In this document: positions 45,915-54,107 of the stretch, piece by piece | How positions within the stretch are numbered: position 1 is the stretch's first letter | Layout of the letters: every line of letters begins with the position of its first letter | Notes under the pieces: generated by a model | The model's database searches: none | What the model was told of the DNA's origin: nothing | What the model saw: the letters and a program-made list of their open reading frames with translations, nothing else | DNA from: Solirubrobacteraceae bacterium | Lineage (GTDB): Bacteria > Actinomycetota > Thermoleophilia > Solirubrobacterales > Solirubrobacteraceae | Assembly: GCA_030447275.1 (NCBI GenBank) | Contig: JAUJPF010000018.1 | Location: 1-64,000 of the forward strand | DNA: 64,000 nucleotides | Reading direction: 5' to 3' | Program-made: the position numbers and the translations under genes

Positions 45915-46178
45915 CTACCCGCCGCGCGCCTCGGCCACGATGGCCGCGAGCCGGCTCGCGAGGTCGCCGGCGGTCTTCGACCCGACGAACTTCTCGGGGT
46001 CGACCGGCACGTCGAACTCCTCCTCCGCCCACTGCGCCATCTCGACGACGTCCAGCGAGTCGATGTCGAGATCCTCGAGCAGCGCCTCGCCCGTGACGTC
46101 CTCGCGCTCCGGTCCGAGCGTCGCCAGCATGTCGAAGACCTTGGTCTCGATCCCTGCGCCCGCCGCGACTTCCGTCAT
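45915..46178 (-). CDS. Free acyl carrier protein
   Basis: 87 residues from ATG 46176-46178, with GGGAGCAAGGA just ahead. Short acidic helical protein: VFDMLATLG, then LLEDLDIDSLDVVEMAQWAEEE with the phosphopantetheine Ser in DSLD, then VDPEKFVGSKTAGDLASRL. This is a type II ACP. In the order fabD-like, fabG-like, ACP it resembles a small FAS set inside the cluster. It may carry the growing lipid chain before transfer to the PKS ACP (inference). Confidence 0.9.
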   Translation of the reverse strand: MTEVAAGAGIETKVFDMLATLGPEREDVTGEALLEDLDIDSLDVVEMAQWAEEEFDVPVDPEKFVGSKTAGDLASRLAAIVAEARGG

Positions 46179-46195
46179 GTCCTTGCTCCCTCTGG

Positions 46196-46942
46196 TCAGG
46201 CCGTCAGGCCGCCGTCCACGGCGACCGTGCTGCCGGTGATGTAGCTGGCCTCCTCCGACGCGAGGAAGCCGATGCACGCAGCCGCCTCCTCGGGCGTGCC
46301 GGCGCGACGCGCCGGAACCGCCCTGAAGGACTCGGCCGGCACGTCCTCGATGAGCTTGGTGTCGATGTAGCCGGGGACCACCGCGTTGACGGTGATCCCC
46401 CGGCTCGCGACCTCGGCGGCGACGGTGCGCGTCAGCCCGATCAGCCCCGCCTTCGCCGCCGCGTAGTTGGCCTGCCCCGGGTTCGCGCGGAGCGCGATCG
46501 CCGAGGAGACGTTGACGATCCGCCCGAACCGGGCGCGGATCATGCCCCTGAGTGCGCGCCGCGTCGTCCGGAACGCCGCCGACAGGTTGACGTCGAGCAC
46601 GCCGTCCCAGTCCTCGTCGCTGAGCGACGCGGCCAGCTTGTCGCGCCGCACCCCCGCGTTGTTGACGAGCACGAGCACGCGCCCGAACGTGTCCTCGACC
46701 TCGCCGAACGTCGCCTGGACGACCTCCGGATCCGCGATGTCGCCGCGCACCGCGATCGCCCGCCCGCCGGCCTCCTCGATCGACGCGACGACCGCCGCGG
46801 CACCCTGCTCGTCTTCGCGGTAGCTGACGCCCACCGGCCAGCCGGCCGCAGCGAGCGCGTGCGCCGTCGCCGCGCCGATGCCGCGCGAGGCGCCGGTGAC
46901 GAGCGCCGCGCCGTCTGCGTGCCGCCGGCCGTTCGCGCTCAC
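46196..46942 (-). CDS. fabG: 3-oxoacyl-ACP reductase-like SDR
   Basis: 248 residues from GTG 46940-46942 overlapping the acyltransferase stop; a longer upstream frame has no SDR-like sequence. Motifs: LVTGASRGIGAATA, LVNNAGVRRDKL, IVNVSSAIALR, YAAAKAG with catalytic Tyr and Lys, and GSTVAVDGGL at the end. The NNAGxRxD sequence fits FabG-type reductases well. It would reduce beta-ketoacyl-ACP to the 3-hydroxy form in the cluster's private FAS route. Confidence 0.85.
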   Translation of the reverse strand: MSANGRRHADGAALVTGASRGIGAATAHALAAAGWPVGVSYREDEQGAAAVVASIEEAGGRAIAVRGDIADPEVVQATFGEVEDTFGRVLVLVNNAGVRRDKLAASLSDEDWDGVLDVNLSAAFRTTRRALRGMIRARFGRIVNVSSAIALRANPGQANYAAAKAGLIGLTRTVAAEVASRGITVNAVVPGYIDTKLIEDVPAESFRAVPARRAGTPEEAAACIGFLASEEASYITGSTVAVDGGLTA

Positions 46943-47814
46943 GCCGCGCTCGCCGCCGTCCGGCGCCGCGTCCGCTCGACCGCCTCGACGCGGACGCCGT
47001 CGACCGTCCGCTTGATGAGGCCCGACAGGACGTGGCCGGGCTCGACCTCGACGAACCGCCCGACGCCCGCCGCGCGCAGGCGCTCGACGCACTCCCGCCA
47101 CCGGACGCGAGAGGTGAGCGCGCCCGCCAGCTCGGCGCGGACGTCGCCGAACGGGGCCGCGGTCACAGACGACCAGACGGGGATGCGCGGCGTCCGGACC
47201 TCGGCCGCGTCCAGCGCGCGCCGGAACTCCGCGACCGCCGGCTCCATCCCCGGTGCGTGGAACGCTCCGTCGACGTCGAGGCGCCGGACCTTCAGGCGCC
47301 GCTCGGCCGCGGCCCGCGCGGCCGCTTCGAGCCCCGGGGCGGCGCCCGACAGCACGATCTGCTTCGGCGAGTTGTCGTTGGCGATCGTCACGCCGGCCGC
47401 CTCGGCCAGCGGGTACACCGCGTCCGCGGTGGCGCCCATGACGGCGAGCATCCCGCCGCCCGCGCGGCGCGCCGCCGCCTGGGTGACCCGCCCGCGGACG
47501 ACGACCAGCTCGAGGCCGGTCAGCGCGTCGATCGCGCCGCCGGCGACGAGCGCGGCCAGCTCGCCCAGCGAATGGCCCGCCACCGCGCCGGGCTTCACGT
47601 CGCCCGCGACCGACCGCCAGCTCGCCACGCTGGTGCAGTAGACCGCCGGCTGGACGAACCGCGTGCCGTCGTCGAGATGGTCGAACGGGTCGCAGCCCAG
47701 GAGATCGACCGCGCGCTCGAGCAGGTCGGGAGCGTCCTGCTCCACCCGCTCGCGCAGGTCGCCCTGCTGACTGCCCTGGCCCGGGAAGACCAGCGCCACC
47801 CGTTCGTCCGCCAC
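46939..47814 (-). CDS. fabD: Discrete malonyl-CoA:ACP acyltransferase
   Basis: 291 residues from GTG 47812-47814 with GAGGAG seven bases ahead. VALVFPGQGSQ at the start, active-site GHSLGELAAL near residue 82 with Ser and the following Glu, VVRGRVTQAA with the carboxylate-binding Arg, and a His in VDGAFHAPGMEPA. All residues needed for activity are present. The cluster's PKS proteins have no working AT, so this enzyme is the likely malonyl donor to both the free ACP and the PKS carrier (trans-AT arrangement, inference). It is the first gene of the leftward operon. Confidence 0.85.
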   Translation of the reverse strand: MADERVALVFPGQGSQQGDLRERVEQDAPDLLERAVDLLGCDPFDHLDDGTRFVQPAVYCTSVASWRSVAGDVKPGAVAGHSLGELAALVAGGAIDALTGLELVVVRGRVTQAAARRAGGGMLAVMGATADAVYPLAEAAGVTIANDNSPKQIVLSGAAPGLEAAARAAAERRLKVRRLDVDGAFHAPGMEPAVAEFRRALDAAEVRTPRIPVWSSVTAAPFGDVRAELAGALTSRVRWRECVERLRAAGVGRFVEVEPGHVLSGLIKRTVDGVRVEAVERTRRRTAASAA

Positions 47815-47956
47815 GCTCTGCTCCTCATCCGCTCGGCTCTGTACGCATTGCCCAGGCGGAGCGGTCGGCGGTCGACCGAATCATCGCAAGACCCTGAGCG
47901 GTTCTTTCCCCTTTACGGAACCCGCATCGCGGAGCGGTGCGGGTACCAGCAGATCG
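47815..47956. promoter_or_regulatory. Divergent promoter region with a hairpin ahead of the MaoC gene
   Basis: 142 bases between the leftward acyltransferase gene and the rightward MaoC-like gene. The middle (GGTTCTTTCCCCTTTACGG) is unusually AT-rich for this window and a likely promoter core. A hairpin (CCCGCATCG, loop CGGAG, CGGTGCGGG; one G-T pair) at 47,921-47,943 lies 13 bases ahead of the MaoC ATG. It could be an operator or a translational control element. No known binding consensus is recognised. Confidence 0.4.
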
Positions 47957-48430
47957 ATGACCATCGACGACACCGTCAGCCCCTTCCGCGTCTTCGAGCG
48001 CAGCTTCGACGAGCTCGAGCTGGGCGAGCCGCTGGGCACGGCCGAGCGCTGCATCACCGTCGACGACGTGCTCGCCTTCGCCGAGCTGACGGGCGACCGC
48101 CATCCCGTCCACGTCGACCCGCAATGGGCGGCGGGCAGCCGCTTCCACCGCCAGATCGCGCACGGGATGCTCGTGCTCTCGACGGCCTTCGGCGCCTACC
48201 CGTTCGACGGGCAGTGGGTCGTCGCGCTGCGCCGCGTGCGCGACGTCACATTCAAGCGGCCCGTCGCCCCGGGCATGAAGATCCTCGTCGACGCGGCGAT
48301 CGACGACCTGACCGTCGCCGACTCGTCGACCGGGCTCGTCACCTTCCGTCTGACGGTGCGCGACGAGGCGCAGCGGGCGTGCGTGCGCGGACTGATCGAG
48401 GTCGTCTGGCGGCGACGGCCGGCCGCATGA
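47957..48430 (+). CDS. MaoC-like (R)-hydroxyacyl dehydratase
   Basis: 157 residues, ATG start. Single hot-dog domain: ITVDDVLAFAELTGDRHPVHVDP gives the Asp and His of the MaoC active site, followed by IAHGMLVLS and TFKRPVAPG. It would dehydrate 3-hydroxyacyl-ACP to the trans-2-enoyl form. Its stop overlaps the ATG of the enoyl reductase, matching consecutive steps in fatty acid elongation. Divergent from the acyltransferase/FabG/ACP operon, which completes the cycle. Confidence 0.85.
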   Translation: MTIDDTVSPFRVFERSFDELELGEPLGTAERCITVDDVLAFAELTGDRHPVHVDPQWAAGSRFHRQIAHGMLVLSTAFGAYPFDGQWVVALRRVRDVTFKRPVAPGMKILVDAAIDDLTVADSSTGLVTFRLTVRDEAQRACVRGLIEVVWRRRPAA

Positions 48431-49269
48431 ACCTCGCCGGGAAGCGCATCCTCGTCACGGGGGTGGTCAACCGCGAGAGCCTCGGGTACGCGGTCGCGAC
48501 CCGGGCCCAGGAGCAGGGCGCCGAGCTGGTCCTCACGAACTTCGGCAAGGCGCACCGCGTCGCGCGGCGCACCGCGGCCGGCATGGCCGACCCACCCGAC
48601 GTCCTCGAGCTCGACGTCACGGAGGAGAGCCACTACGAGCGGCTGCTGACCTACGTGCAGGAGCGCTGGGGCGGGATCGACGGCGTCGTCCACTCGGTGG
48701 CCTTCGCGCCGGCCGAGGCGCTCGGGGGCAACTTCATGGAGGCGCCGGCCGAGAGCGTGCTGCGCTCGATGGAGGTCAGCGCGTTCTCGCTCAAGGCGCT
48801 CGCTCACGCCCTCGAGCCCGTGCTCGAGCCCGGCGCGTCGATCGTCGCGTTCGACTTCGACGCGTCGGTCGCGTGGCCGATCTACGACTGGATGGGCGTC
48901 TCGAAGGCCGCGCTCGAGTCGATCGCGCGCTACCTCGCCCGCGACCTCGGCCCGCGGCGGGTGCGGGTGAACCTCGTCTCCGCCGGGGTGCTCGGCACCG
49001 TCGCGGCGCGCGGGATCCCCGGCTATCGGCGCCTGGCCGACGCCTGGGCGGAGGCCGCGCCGCTGGGGTGGGACACGTTCGACGCGACGCCCGTGGGCGA
49101 CGCCGCGTGCTTCCTGCTGTCGGACTGGGCGCGCGCGATCACCGGCGAGATCCTCCACGTGGACGGCGGCGTCCACGCGATCGGGCTGCCGCTGCTCAAC
49201 GCGCAGATCCAGCGGGAGCGGCAGGAAGCGCCGGCGCCTCCGGCGGCTCCGGCCCTTCCGTCGCGATGA
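48427..49269 (+). CDS. fabI: Enoyl-ACP reductase, FabI/InhA type
   Basis: 280 residues from ATG 48427 overlapping the MaoC stop. Cofactor loop TGVVNRESLGYAVA is the FabI-type replacement of the TGxxxGxG signature, then VVHSVAFAPAEALGG, YDWMGVSKAALES with the Tyr-x6-Lys active site, and GEILHVDGG. The NAD(P)H-dependent last step of fatty acid elongation. Its C-terminal 25 residues (Ala/Pro-rich) overlap the convergent PucR gene by 74 bases. Confidence 0.9.
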   Translation: MNLAGKRILVTGVVNRESLGYAVATRAQEQGAELVLTNFGKAHRVARRTAAGMADPPDVLELDVTEESHYERLLTYVQERWGGIDGVVHSVAFAPAEALGGNFMEAPAESVLRSMEVSAFSLKALAHALEPVLEPGASIVAFDFDASVAWPIYDWMGVSKAALESIARYLARDLGPRRVRVNLVSAGVLGTVAARGIPGYRRLADAWAEAAPLGWDTFDATPVGDAACFLLSDWARAITGEILHVDGGVHAIGLPLLNAQIQRERQEAPAPPAAPALPSR

Positions 49270-50446
49270 GCGGGCGGAGCCGCAGCGCGGTCTCCAGCTC
49301 GGCGCGGCGCGCGACGATCGAGCAGCCGAGCCGCTCCTCGATCGCGCGCAGGCGGTTGGCGATCGTCCGCTCCGAGACGCCGATGCGCGCCGCGGTCGAC
49401 GCTGCGTTCTGCGCCGACGCGAAGTAGGCGCCGAGCGTCTCGCGCAGCGTCTCGGTCCGCTCGTCGCTGCCATCGAGGCCGCGGAGCTCGCGGTCGAGGA
49501 ACGCGTGCGCCGTGCTTGGATCCGCGAGCGCGAGCCCTTCGATCGCGACGTCCTCGTAGACGGTGACCGTCGCGTCCCGCCCGCGCGCCGCGACGCGATG
49601 GGCGATCACCGCCTGGAAGTGGCTCGTCCGGAAGCCGCCCCGGCCACGCGCCGGCGCGCCGATCGCCAGCCGCGCCCCCGGCGGCGGGACCGTGCGGCGG
49701 ACCGCGCCCATGTCCTGTGCGGCGAAGGGCCGCGCGCGCCCGAGCCACGCCCAGCGCCGGTCCGGCTTCTCGGCCTGGACCTCGAGCAGCTCCGCGCCGA
49801 GCGCATCGGCCAGGGGCGCGAGCGGGTCGAGCTCCTCCGGATCGTCCACGACCACGCCGAGGTGGTGGCGGTCGAGCGCGTAGTCGAGGTCGGGCGTGCC
49901 CGCCGTCGCACCGGTGATCAGCCCCACCACGGCGACGGCCTGGCGCCGCGCGTCGCTGCGCCGGACCCGCCGGCGCTCGCGCTCGTGCTCGAGCTCGAGG
50001 AAGTAGATGCACCGGTCCGTGTAGGCGAACATGAAGCGCGCGCCGCGCTCGAGCAGCGCGTGGCAGCCGGCGCTGCGCCGCCCGTCGTCGGTCACGGCCT
50101 CGAGCCACGCGTCCCACAGCGCGGCGTGCGCAGTCCGGTAGCAGTGCGCGACCGTCGCGCACGAGATGTCCGTCGCGACCGCCCCGCGCGCCGCCTCCGC
50201 GACCTCGGGCGGGCACGAAACCGGAAGCTGCATCCCCTCCGCCAGCTCGTCGATCTGGCGCTGGAGGAACTGCCATCCCGTCCGCCTGGTCCGCCGCCGC
50301 GCGCCGGGGTGGGTCAACGGCTCCGCCTCGACGCTCTCACCCAGCAGGTCGAGCATCGCGTCGACGATCTCCTCGAGCCGCGCGCTCACCGCCCGCGCGA
50401 CCGCCGCGTCCTCGACCGTCGCTGCGCCCCGACCGTCAACCGTCAT
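49196..50446 (-). CDS. PucR/CdaR-family transcriptional regulator 1
   Basis: 416 residues, ATG with GGAGGAG seven bases ahead. The C-terminal helix-turn-helix is of the PucR type: LRETLGAYFASAQNAASTAARIGVSERTI in two helices, then RLRAIEERLGC. The N-terminal 200 residues are helical (ATVAHCYRTAHAALWDAW), and the middle has a GGDEF-like remnant as usual in this family. It overlaps fabI convergently by 74 bases. Situated between the two biosynthetic arms, it is a good candidate cluster regulator (inference). Confidence 0.85.
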   Translation of the reverse strand: MTVDGRGAATVEDAAVARAVSARLEEIVDAMLDLLGESVEAEPLTHPGARRRTRRTGWQFLQRQIDELAEGMQLPVSCPPEVAEAARGAVATDISCATVAHCYRTAHAALWDAWLEAVTDDGRRSAGCHALLERGARFMFAYTDRCIYFLELEHERERRRVRRSDARRQAVAVVGLITGATAGTPDLDYALDRHHLGVVVDDPEELDPLAPLADALGAELLEVQAEKPDRRWAWLGRARPFAAQDMGAVRRTVPPPGARLAIGAPARGRGGFRTSHFQAVIAHRVAARGRDATVTVYEDVAIEGLALADPSTAHAFLDRELRGLDGSDERTETLRETLGAYFASAQNAASTAARIGVSERTIANRLRAIEERLGCSIVARRAELETALRLRPLIATEGPEPPEAPALPAAPAGSAR

Positions 50447-50495
50447 GCCGACTCTCCTCCGTGATGCTCGGGCCGCGTCCTGCCGCGCGGCCCCG

Positions 50496-50840
50496 TCAGA
50501 ACCCGCGGCGCTCCCGGTCGGGGCGGGGGCGCTTCCCCTTCTTCTCGCGCACCTCGCGGTCCGCCTCGTCGAGGATCGCGATCTGCTCCGCGCCGACCTT
50601 CGAACGCACCTCCTCGAGCGTCACCTCGCGCGCCCCGTGCCTGCGGCGGTACTCGTTCGCGGCCTCCACCATCTGCGGGAGGTCCGCGTCCTCGATCGCC
50701 GCCTGCGCCCCTAGCGCCCTGTTCCGCTTCTTGTCGGTGATGTCCGCCACGTGGCGGCGGCTCGTCATGCTGCCGAGGAGGACGAACGTCCCGAAGACGA
50801 CGATGATGCTGATCAAGACTATGGCGCTGAAGGTGTCCAT
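50496..50840 (-). CDS. Small membrane-anchored protein
   Basis: 114 residues from ATG 50838-50840. One N-terminal membrane segment (FSAIVLISIIVVFGTFVLLG), then a charged, probably helical part (RRHVADITDKKRNRAL, then EEVRSKVGAEQIAILDEAD) ending in a basic tail with KKGKRPRPDRERR. No enzymatic motif and no family I can name. Lies between the two PucR genes. Confidence 0.55.
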   Translation of the reverse strand: MDTFSAIVLISIIVVFGTFVLLGSMTSRRHVADITDKKRNRALGAQAAIEDADLPQMVEAANEYRRRHGAREVTLEEVRSKVGAEQIAILDEADREVREKKGKRPRPDRERRGF

Positions 50841-50956
50841 TGGTTCAGCACCATTGCGCCCCATCTCGCCGCTCGCAACCGAGGATCTTCGAGTCTCGCC
50901 CCGCAAACTTCGTAGGTTCTACGACAACGTCACGCGGGGCGCGTAGGCTGTGACGC

Positions 50957-52186
50957 ATGGAGAGCGCGACGAGTGCCGACTTCGCGCTGCTGACCGCGGC
51001 GCTGGAGGCCGAGCTCGACGAGATCGTCGCCGACTACGTCTCGCGGCTCCGCGAGGAGTTGCCGGAGTGGACTCGCGAGCGGCCGCAGTTCGCCGAGACC
51101 ACGCGGCTCGGCGCGCTCCAGAGCATCGGTGCGGAGATCCGCGCCCTGCGCGCCGGCAGGCTGCCGGCGCTCTGCCCGCCGTTCGACGCCGAGGGCGCGC
51201 GCCAGTGCGCGCGACTCGGTGTCCCCCTCCACGCCGTCGTGCTCCAGTACCGGCTCGGTCACGCGGTGCAGTGGGAGCGCTGGCTGCGCCTGGTCGAGCG
51301 GCACGCTTCCGCCGCCGCGGAGCGCCGGGCGCTGCTGGAGCGGGCGTCGGAGTTCCTCTTCGCGTATGCGAACCGGATGACCCGGTTCGCGATCGACGAG
51401 TACACCGCGGAGCGCGAGCGTCTCCTGCGCGGCCGCGAGCAGCACCGCGTCGTCCTCGTGCGCGACCTCCTCGAGGGCCGCGACGTCGGCCCCGGTGCCC
51501 TCGGCTACCGGCCGGGCGACCACCACGTCGGCCTCGTCGCGTCCGGCGCGCCGGTGCCCGAGGCGCTGTCGGAGCTCGCGTCGCTGCTCGACCGCAGGCT
51601 GCTCATCGTGCGCGCCGAGGAGTCGGCGTGGTGGGCGTGGCTCGGCGGCGACAACCCGCTCGACGGCGCCGCCGATGTCGCGCTGCGCCGGTTCCGTCCC
51701 CCTGCCGACGCCCGCATCGGAATGGGAGACCAGGCGGCCGGCGCGAGCGGGTTCCGCTCGACGCACGCCCAGGCCGCGTTCGCGCACGGCGCCGCGGTGC
51801 GGCGCTCGGAGCCGCTCGTGCCCTACGACGGGGTCGCGCTGGAGGCGCTGGCCTGCGCGGACCGCAACGCGGCGCGCGCGTTCGTGGCGCGCGAGCTGAG
51901 GGGGCTCGAGCGCGACGACGTCCGCTCGCGGCGGCTGCGGGCGACGGTGCGCGCGTACTTCCTGGCGGGCCACAACGCCGCCGGCGCCGCCGCCGCGCTC
52001 GGCATCCACCAGCAGACCGTCGCCCAGCGGCTCCACGCGGTCGAGCAGCGGATCGGCCATCCGGTCGCCCAGCGCCGCGCCGAGCTCGAGATCGCGCTGC
52101 GCCTGCGCGAGCACCTCGCCTCCGGCCTCGGGCGGCCGGAGGAGCCTCAGACCGCCACCGCCTCCCCCGTGACGAACGGCCGGTAG
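50957..52186 (+). CDS. PucR/CdaR-family transcriptional regulator 2
   Basis: 409 residues. C-terminal PucR-type HTH: LRATVRAYFLAGHNAAGAAAALGIHQQTV and HAVEQRIGHPV. The N-terminal half resembles that of regulator 1 (LQYRLGHAVQWERWLRLVE against the CYRTAHAALWDAWLEAV of the other), so the two are paralogs. It faces right and converges with the methyltransferase at the end of the second operon (40-base overlap). Possibly a gene pair controlling opposite arms of the cluster. Confidence 0.85.
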   Translation: MESATSADFALLTAALEAELDEIVADYVSRLREELPEWTRERPQFAETTRLGALQSIGAEIRALRAGRLPALCPPFDAEGARQCARLGVPLHAVVLQYRLGHAVQWERWLRLVERHASAAAERRALLERASEFLFAYANRMTRFAIDEYTAERERLLRGREQHRVVLVRDLLEGRDVGPGALGYRPGDHHVGLVASGAPVPEALSELASLLDRRLLIVRAEESAWWAWLGGDNPLDGAADVALRRFRPPADARIGMGDQAAGASGFRSTHAQAAFAHGAAVRRSEPLVPYDGVALEALACADRNAARAFVARELRGLERDDVRSRRLRATVRAYFLAGHNAAGAAAALGIHQQTVAQRLHAVEQRIGHPVAQRRAELEIALRLREHLASGLGRPEEPQTATASPVTNGR

Positions 52187-52794
52187 AGCGGGAGGGCCTT
52201 CGGCAGGTCGCCGCGGTCGAGCCGCTCGACGCGGAAGCCGGCGGCGGCGACTGCCGCGAGCGTGCGGCGGTTGCAATGGCAGCCGTAGCCGACGCGGAGC
52301 CACAGCGGCTCGGCGCGGTCCTGCCACCGGGCGAGCGCGGTGCCGTCGTCGGCGCGCACGTGCTCGAGGAACGCCAGCCGCCCGCCGGGCCGCAGGACCC
52401 GGCGGATCTCGGCCAGCGCACCGTCGAGGTCGTCGACGGTGCACAGTGTGAACATGGTGACCGCGGCGTCGAAGCTGCCGTCGCCGAAGGGAAGCCGCTC
52501 CGCCGGGGCGAGGACGACGCGGGCCGCGGGGCGGTCCGCGCTCACGCGGTCGCGCAGCCGCCGCGCCATCAGCTCGTCGGGCTCGACGAGCGCGAGGTCG
52601 GCGACGTCGTCGCGGAAGTACGGGAGGTTCAGCCCGGTTCCGGCGCCGATCTCGACGACCCGCCCGCGCAGCGGATCGAGCAGGCGCTCGCGCATGGCGG
52701 CGAGGCCCGCGTCCTCCGCCGGCTTGTACCAGCGGTCGTAGTTGCGCGCGACGAAGCGCCCGTACGGTCGCACCGCTCCCTCATAGGCCTTCAT
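52147..52794 (-). CDS. Class I SAM-dependent methyltransferase (UbiE-like)
   Basis: 215 residues from ATG 52792-52794 overlapping the amine-oxidase stop. SAM-binding loop VVEIGAGTGLNLPYF near residue 45, acidic ALVEPDE, AERLPFGDGSFDAAVTMFTLCTV, RRVLRPGGRLAFLEHV. Last gene of the leftward second operon; acts on O, N or C of a small molecule. Methylation of the final product is inferred from its place. Confidence 0.85.
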   Translation of the reverse strand: MKAYEGAVRPYGRFVARNYDRWYKPAEDAGLAAMRERLLDPLRGRVVEIGAGTGLNLPYFRDDVADLALVEPDELMARRLRDRVSADRPAARVVLAPAERLPFGDGSFDAAVTMFTLCTVDDLDGALAEIRRVLRPGGRLAFLEHVRADDGTALARWQDRAEPLWLRVGYGCHCNRRTLAAVAAAGFRVERLDRGDLPKALPLYRPFVTGEAVAV

Positions 52795-54107
52795 GCCACC
52801 CTCACGGGCGTCGGCGCCGGCGCGGCCGCGAGCTGGGCCGACAGCGTCTCGGCGGCGCGCTCGCCGCTGTGCACGGCGCCCTCGACGATCCCCGCGCTCA
52901 GGTAGTCGCCGGCGAGCGCGACGCGGCGCGGCAGCCGCCCGAGCAGGTCGCGCATCAGGCCGTAGTGGCCCGGCGGCGGCTTGACGATCGCGCGCTCGCG
53001 CTCGAAGACGTGCGCGAACGCGGGCTCCGGCAGGTCGACGTCGAGGAACCGCTGCGCGGCCTCGTGCGCGAGGCGCCCCGCGTCTTCCTCGCGCATCTCC
53101 CCGGACGCGCGCTCGCCGAAGTACACGTCGATCACCTCGGAGCCGCGTGCGACGAGACCGGGCGCCTTGCGCGACAGGATCCCGATCGCGGCCACGGGCT
53201 CCGCCGCCGGTGCGGCGGGCTTGACGGTGGCCGGGAAGCGCGCGAGCAGGTCGGTCGGGAGCCGGTAGCCGCACGCGACGTGGACGTTGCCCGCGTACGG
53301 GACGCGGCCGAGCGTTGGCGCGCCGCTCCAGCCCCGCAGGATGGTCGCCGCGGCGTTCGCGTCGGTGGCGACGACGACGCCGTCGGCGTGCCGCTCGCCG
53401 TCCGCCGTCTCCACGGTCACCGCGTCGCGATGCGGGCGCACCGCGAGGACGGCCGCGCCCAGCTCGACCTTCGCGTCGCGCACGAGCGTCTCGCACAGCG
53501 CGCCGGTGCCGCTCGGCAGCGCGAAGAGCTTGAGCTTCGGCGTGTGGCGCAGGAAGGTCGTCAGCGCCAGCGCGACGCCGTCCTCGGGCGGATAGAGCCA
53601 GTAGGGCTCGAACGTCGGCCGCGCCACGTGCTCCAGCCCGTCGACGCCCAAGCGCCGGCGAGCCCACTCGGCGACGGTCTCGCCGGCGTCCGCGTCAGCC
53701 AGCGCGCCCAGCTCGAACGCGTCGGGCGCCCGCAGCGCGTAGAACGACAGCACGGCGAACGCCCGCAGCTTCGTGGCCCAGCGCGCGTCGGGCAGCCGCG
53801 CCACGCTCAGCGGCGAGGCGGGCTTCCACGGCAGGATGCGGCCCTCGTGGTAGAGGCCCGAGCTGTCCTCCATGAGGGCGAGCGTCCGGCGCAGGCCGAG
53901 CTCGTCGAGCAGGGCCAGCGTGCGCTCGTAGAAGTGGCCGAAGTAGAAGGCGCCGGTGTCGATGGTGAAGCCGTCGTGGCGCAGCGTCCACGTCCGGCCG
54001 CCGATGCGCTCCTCGGCGTCGAGCACGGTGACCTCGTGGCCAAGGCGGCTGAGGCGGTAGGCGGCGGTGCACCCTGCGGGGCCGGCGCCGACGACGATGA
54101 TCTTCAC
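52791..54107 (-). CDS. FAD-dependent amine oxidase/desaturase-like enzyme
   Basis: 438 residues from GTG 54105-54107 (GTGA overlap with the ligase stop; a GTG six bases further up is possible). FAD site IVVGAGPAGCTAAYRLSRLGHEVTVLDAEERIGGRTW at residues 3-40, the protoporphyrinogen-oxidase/amine-oxidase arrangement. VVVATDANAAA and LAGDYLSAGIVEGAVHSG near the end are the second FAD contact. Substrates in this family range from amines to polyenes. Part of the six-gene operon with carbamoyltransferase and FAAL; its role is oxidation of the product or an intermediate (inference). Confidence 0.8.
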   Translation of the reverse strand: MKIIVVGAGPAGCTAAYRLSRLGHEVTVLDAEERIGGRTWTLRHDGFTIDTGAFYFGHFYERTLALLDELGLRRTLALMEDSSGLYHEGRILPWKPASPLSVARLPDARWATKLRAFAVLSFYALRAPDAFELGALADADAGETVAEWARRRLGVDGLEHVARPTFEPYWLYPPEDGVALALTTFLRHTPKLKLFALPSGTGALCETLVRDAKVELGAAVLAVRPHRDAVTVETADGERHADGVVVATDANAAATILRGWSGAPTLGRVPYAGNVHVACGYRLPTDLLARFPATVKPAAPAAEPVAAIGILSRKAPGLVARGSEVIDVYFGERASGEMREEDAGRLAHEAAQRFLDVDLPEPAFAHVFERERAIVKPPPGHYGLMRDLLGRLPRRVALAGDYLSAGIVEGAVHSGERAAETLSAQLAAAPAPTPVRVA

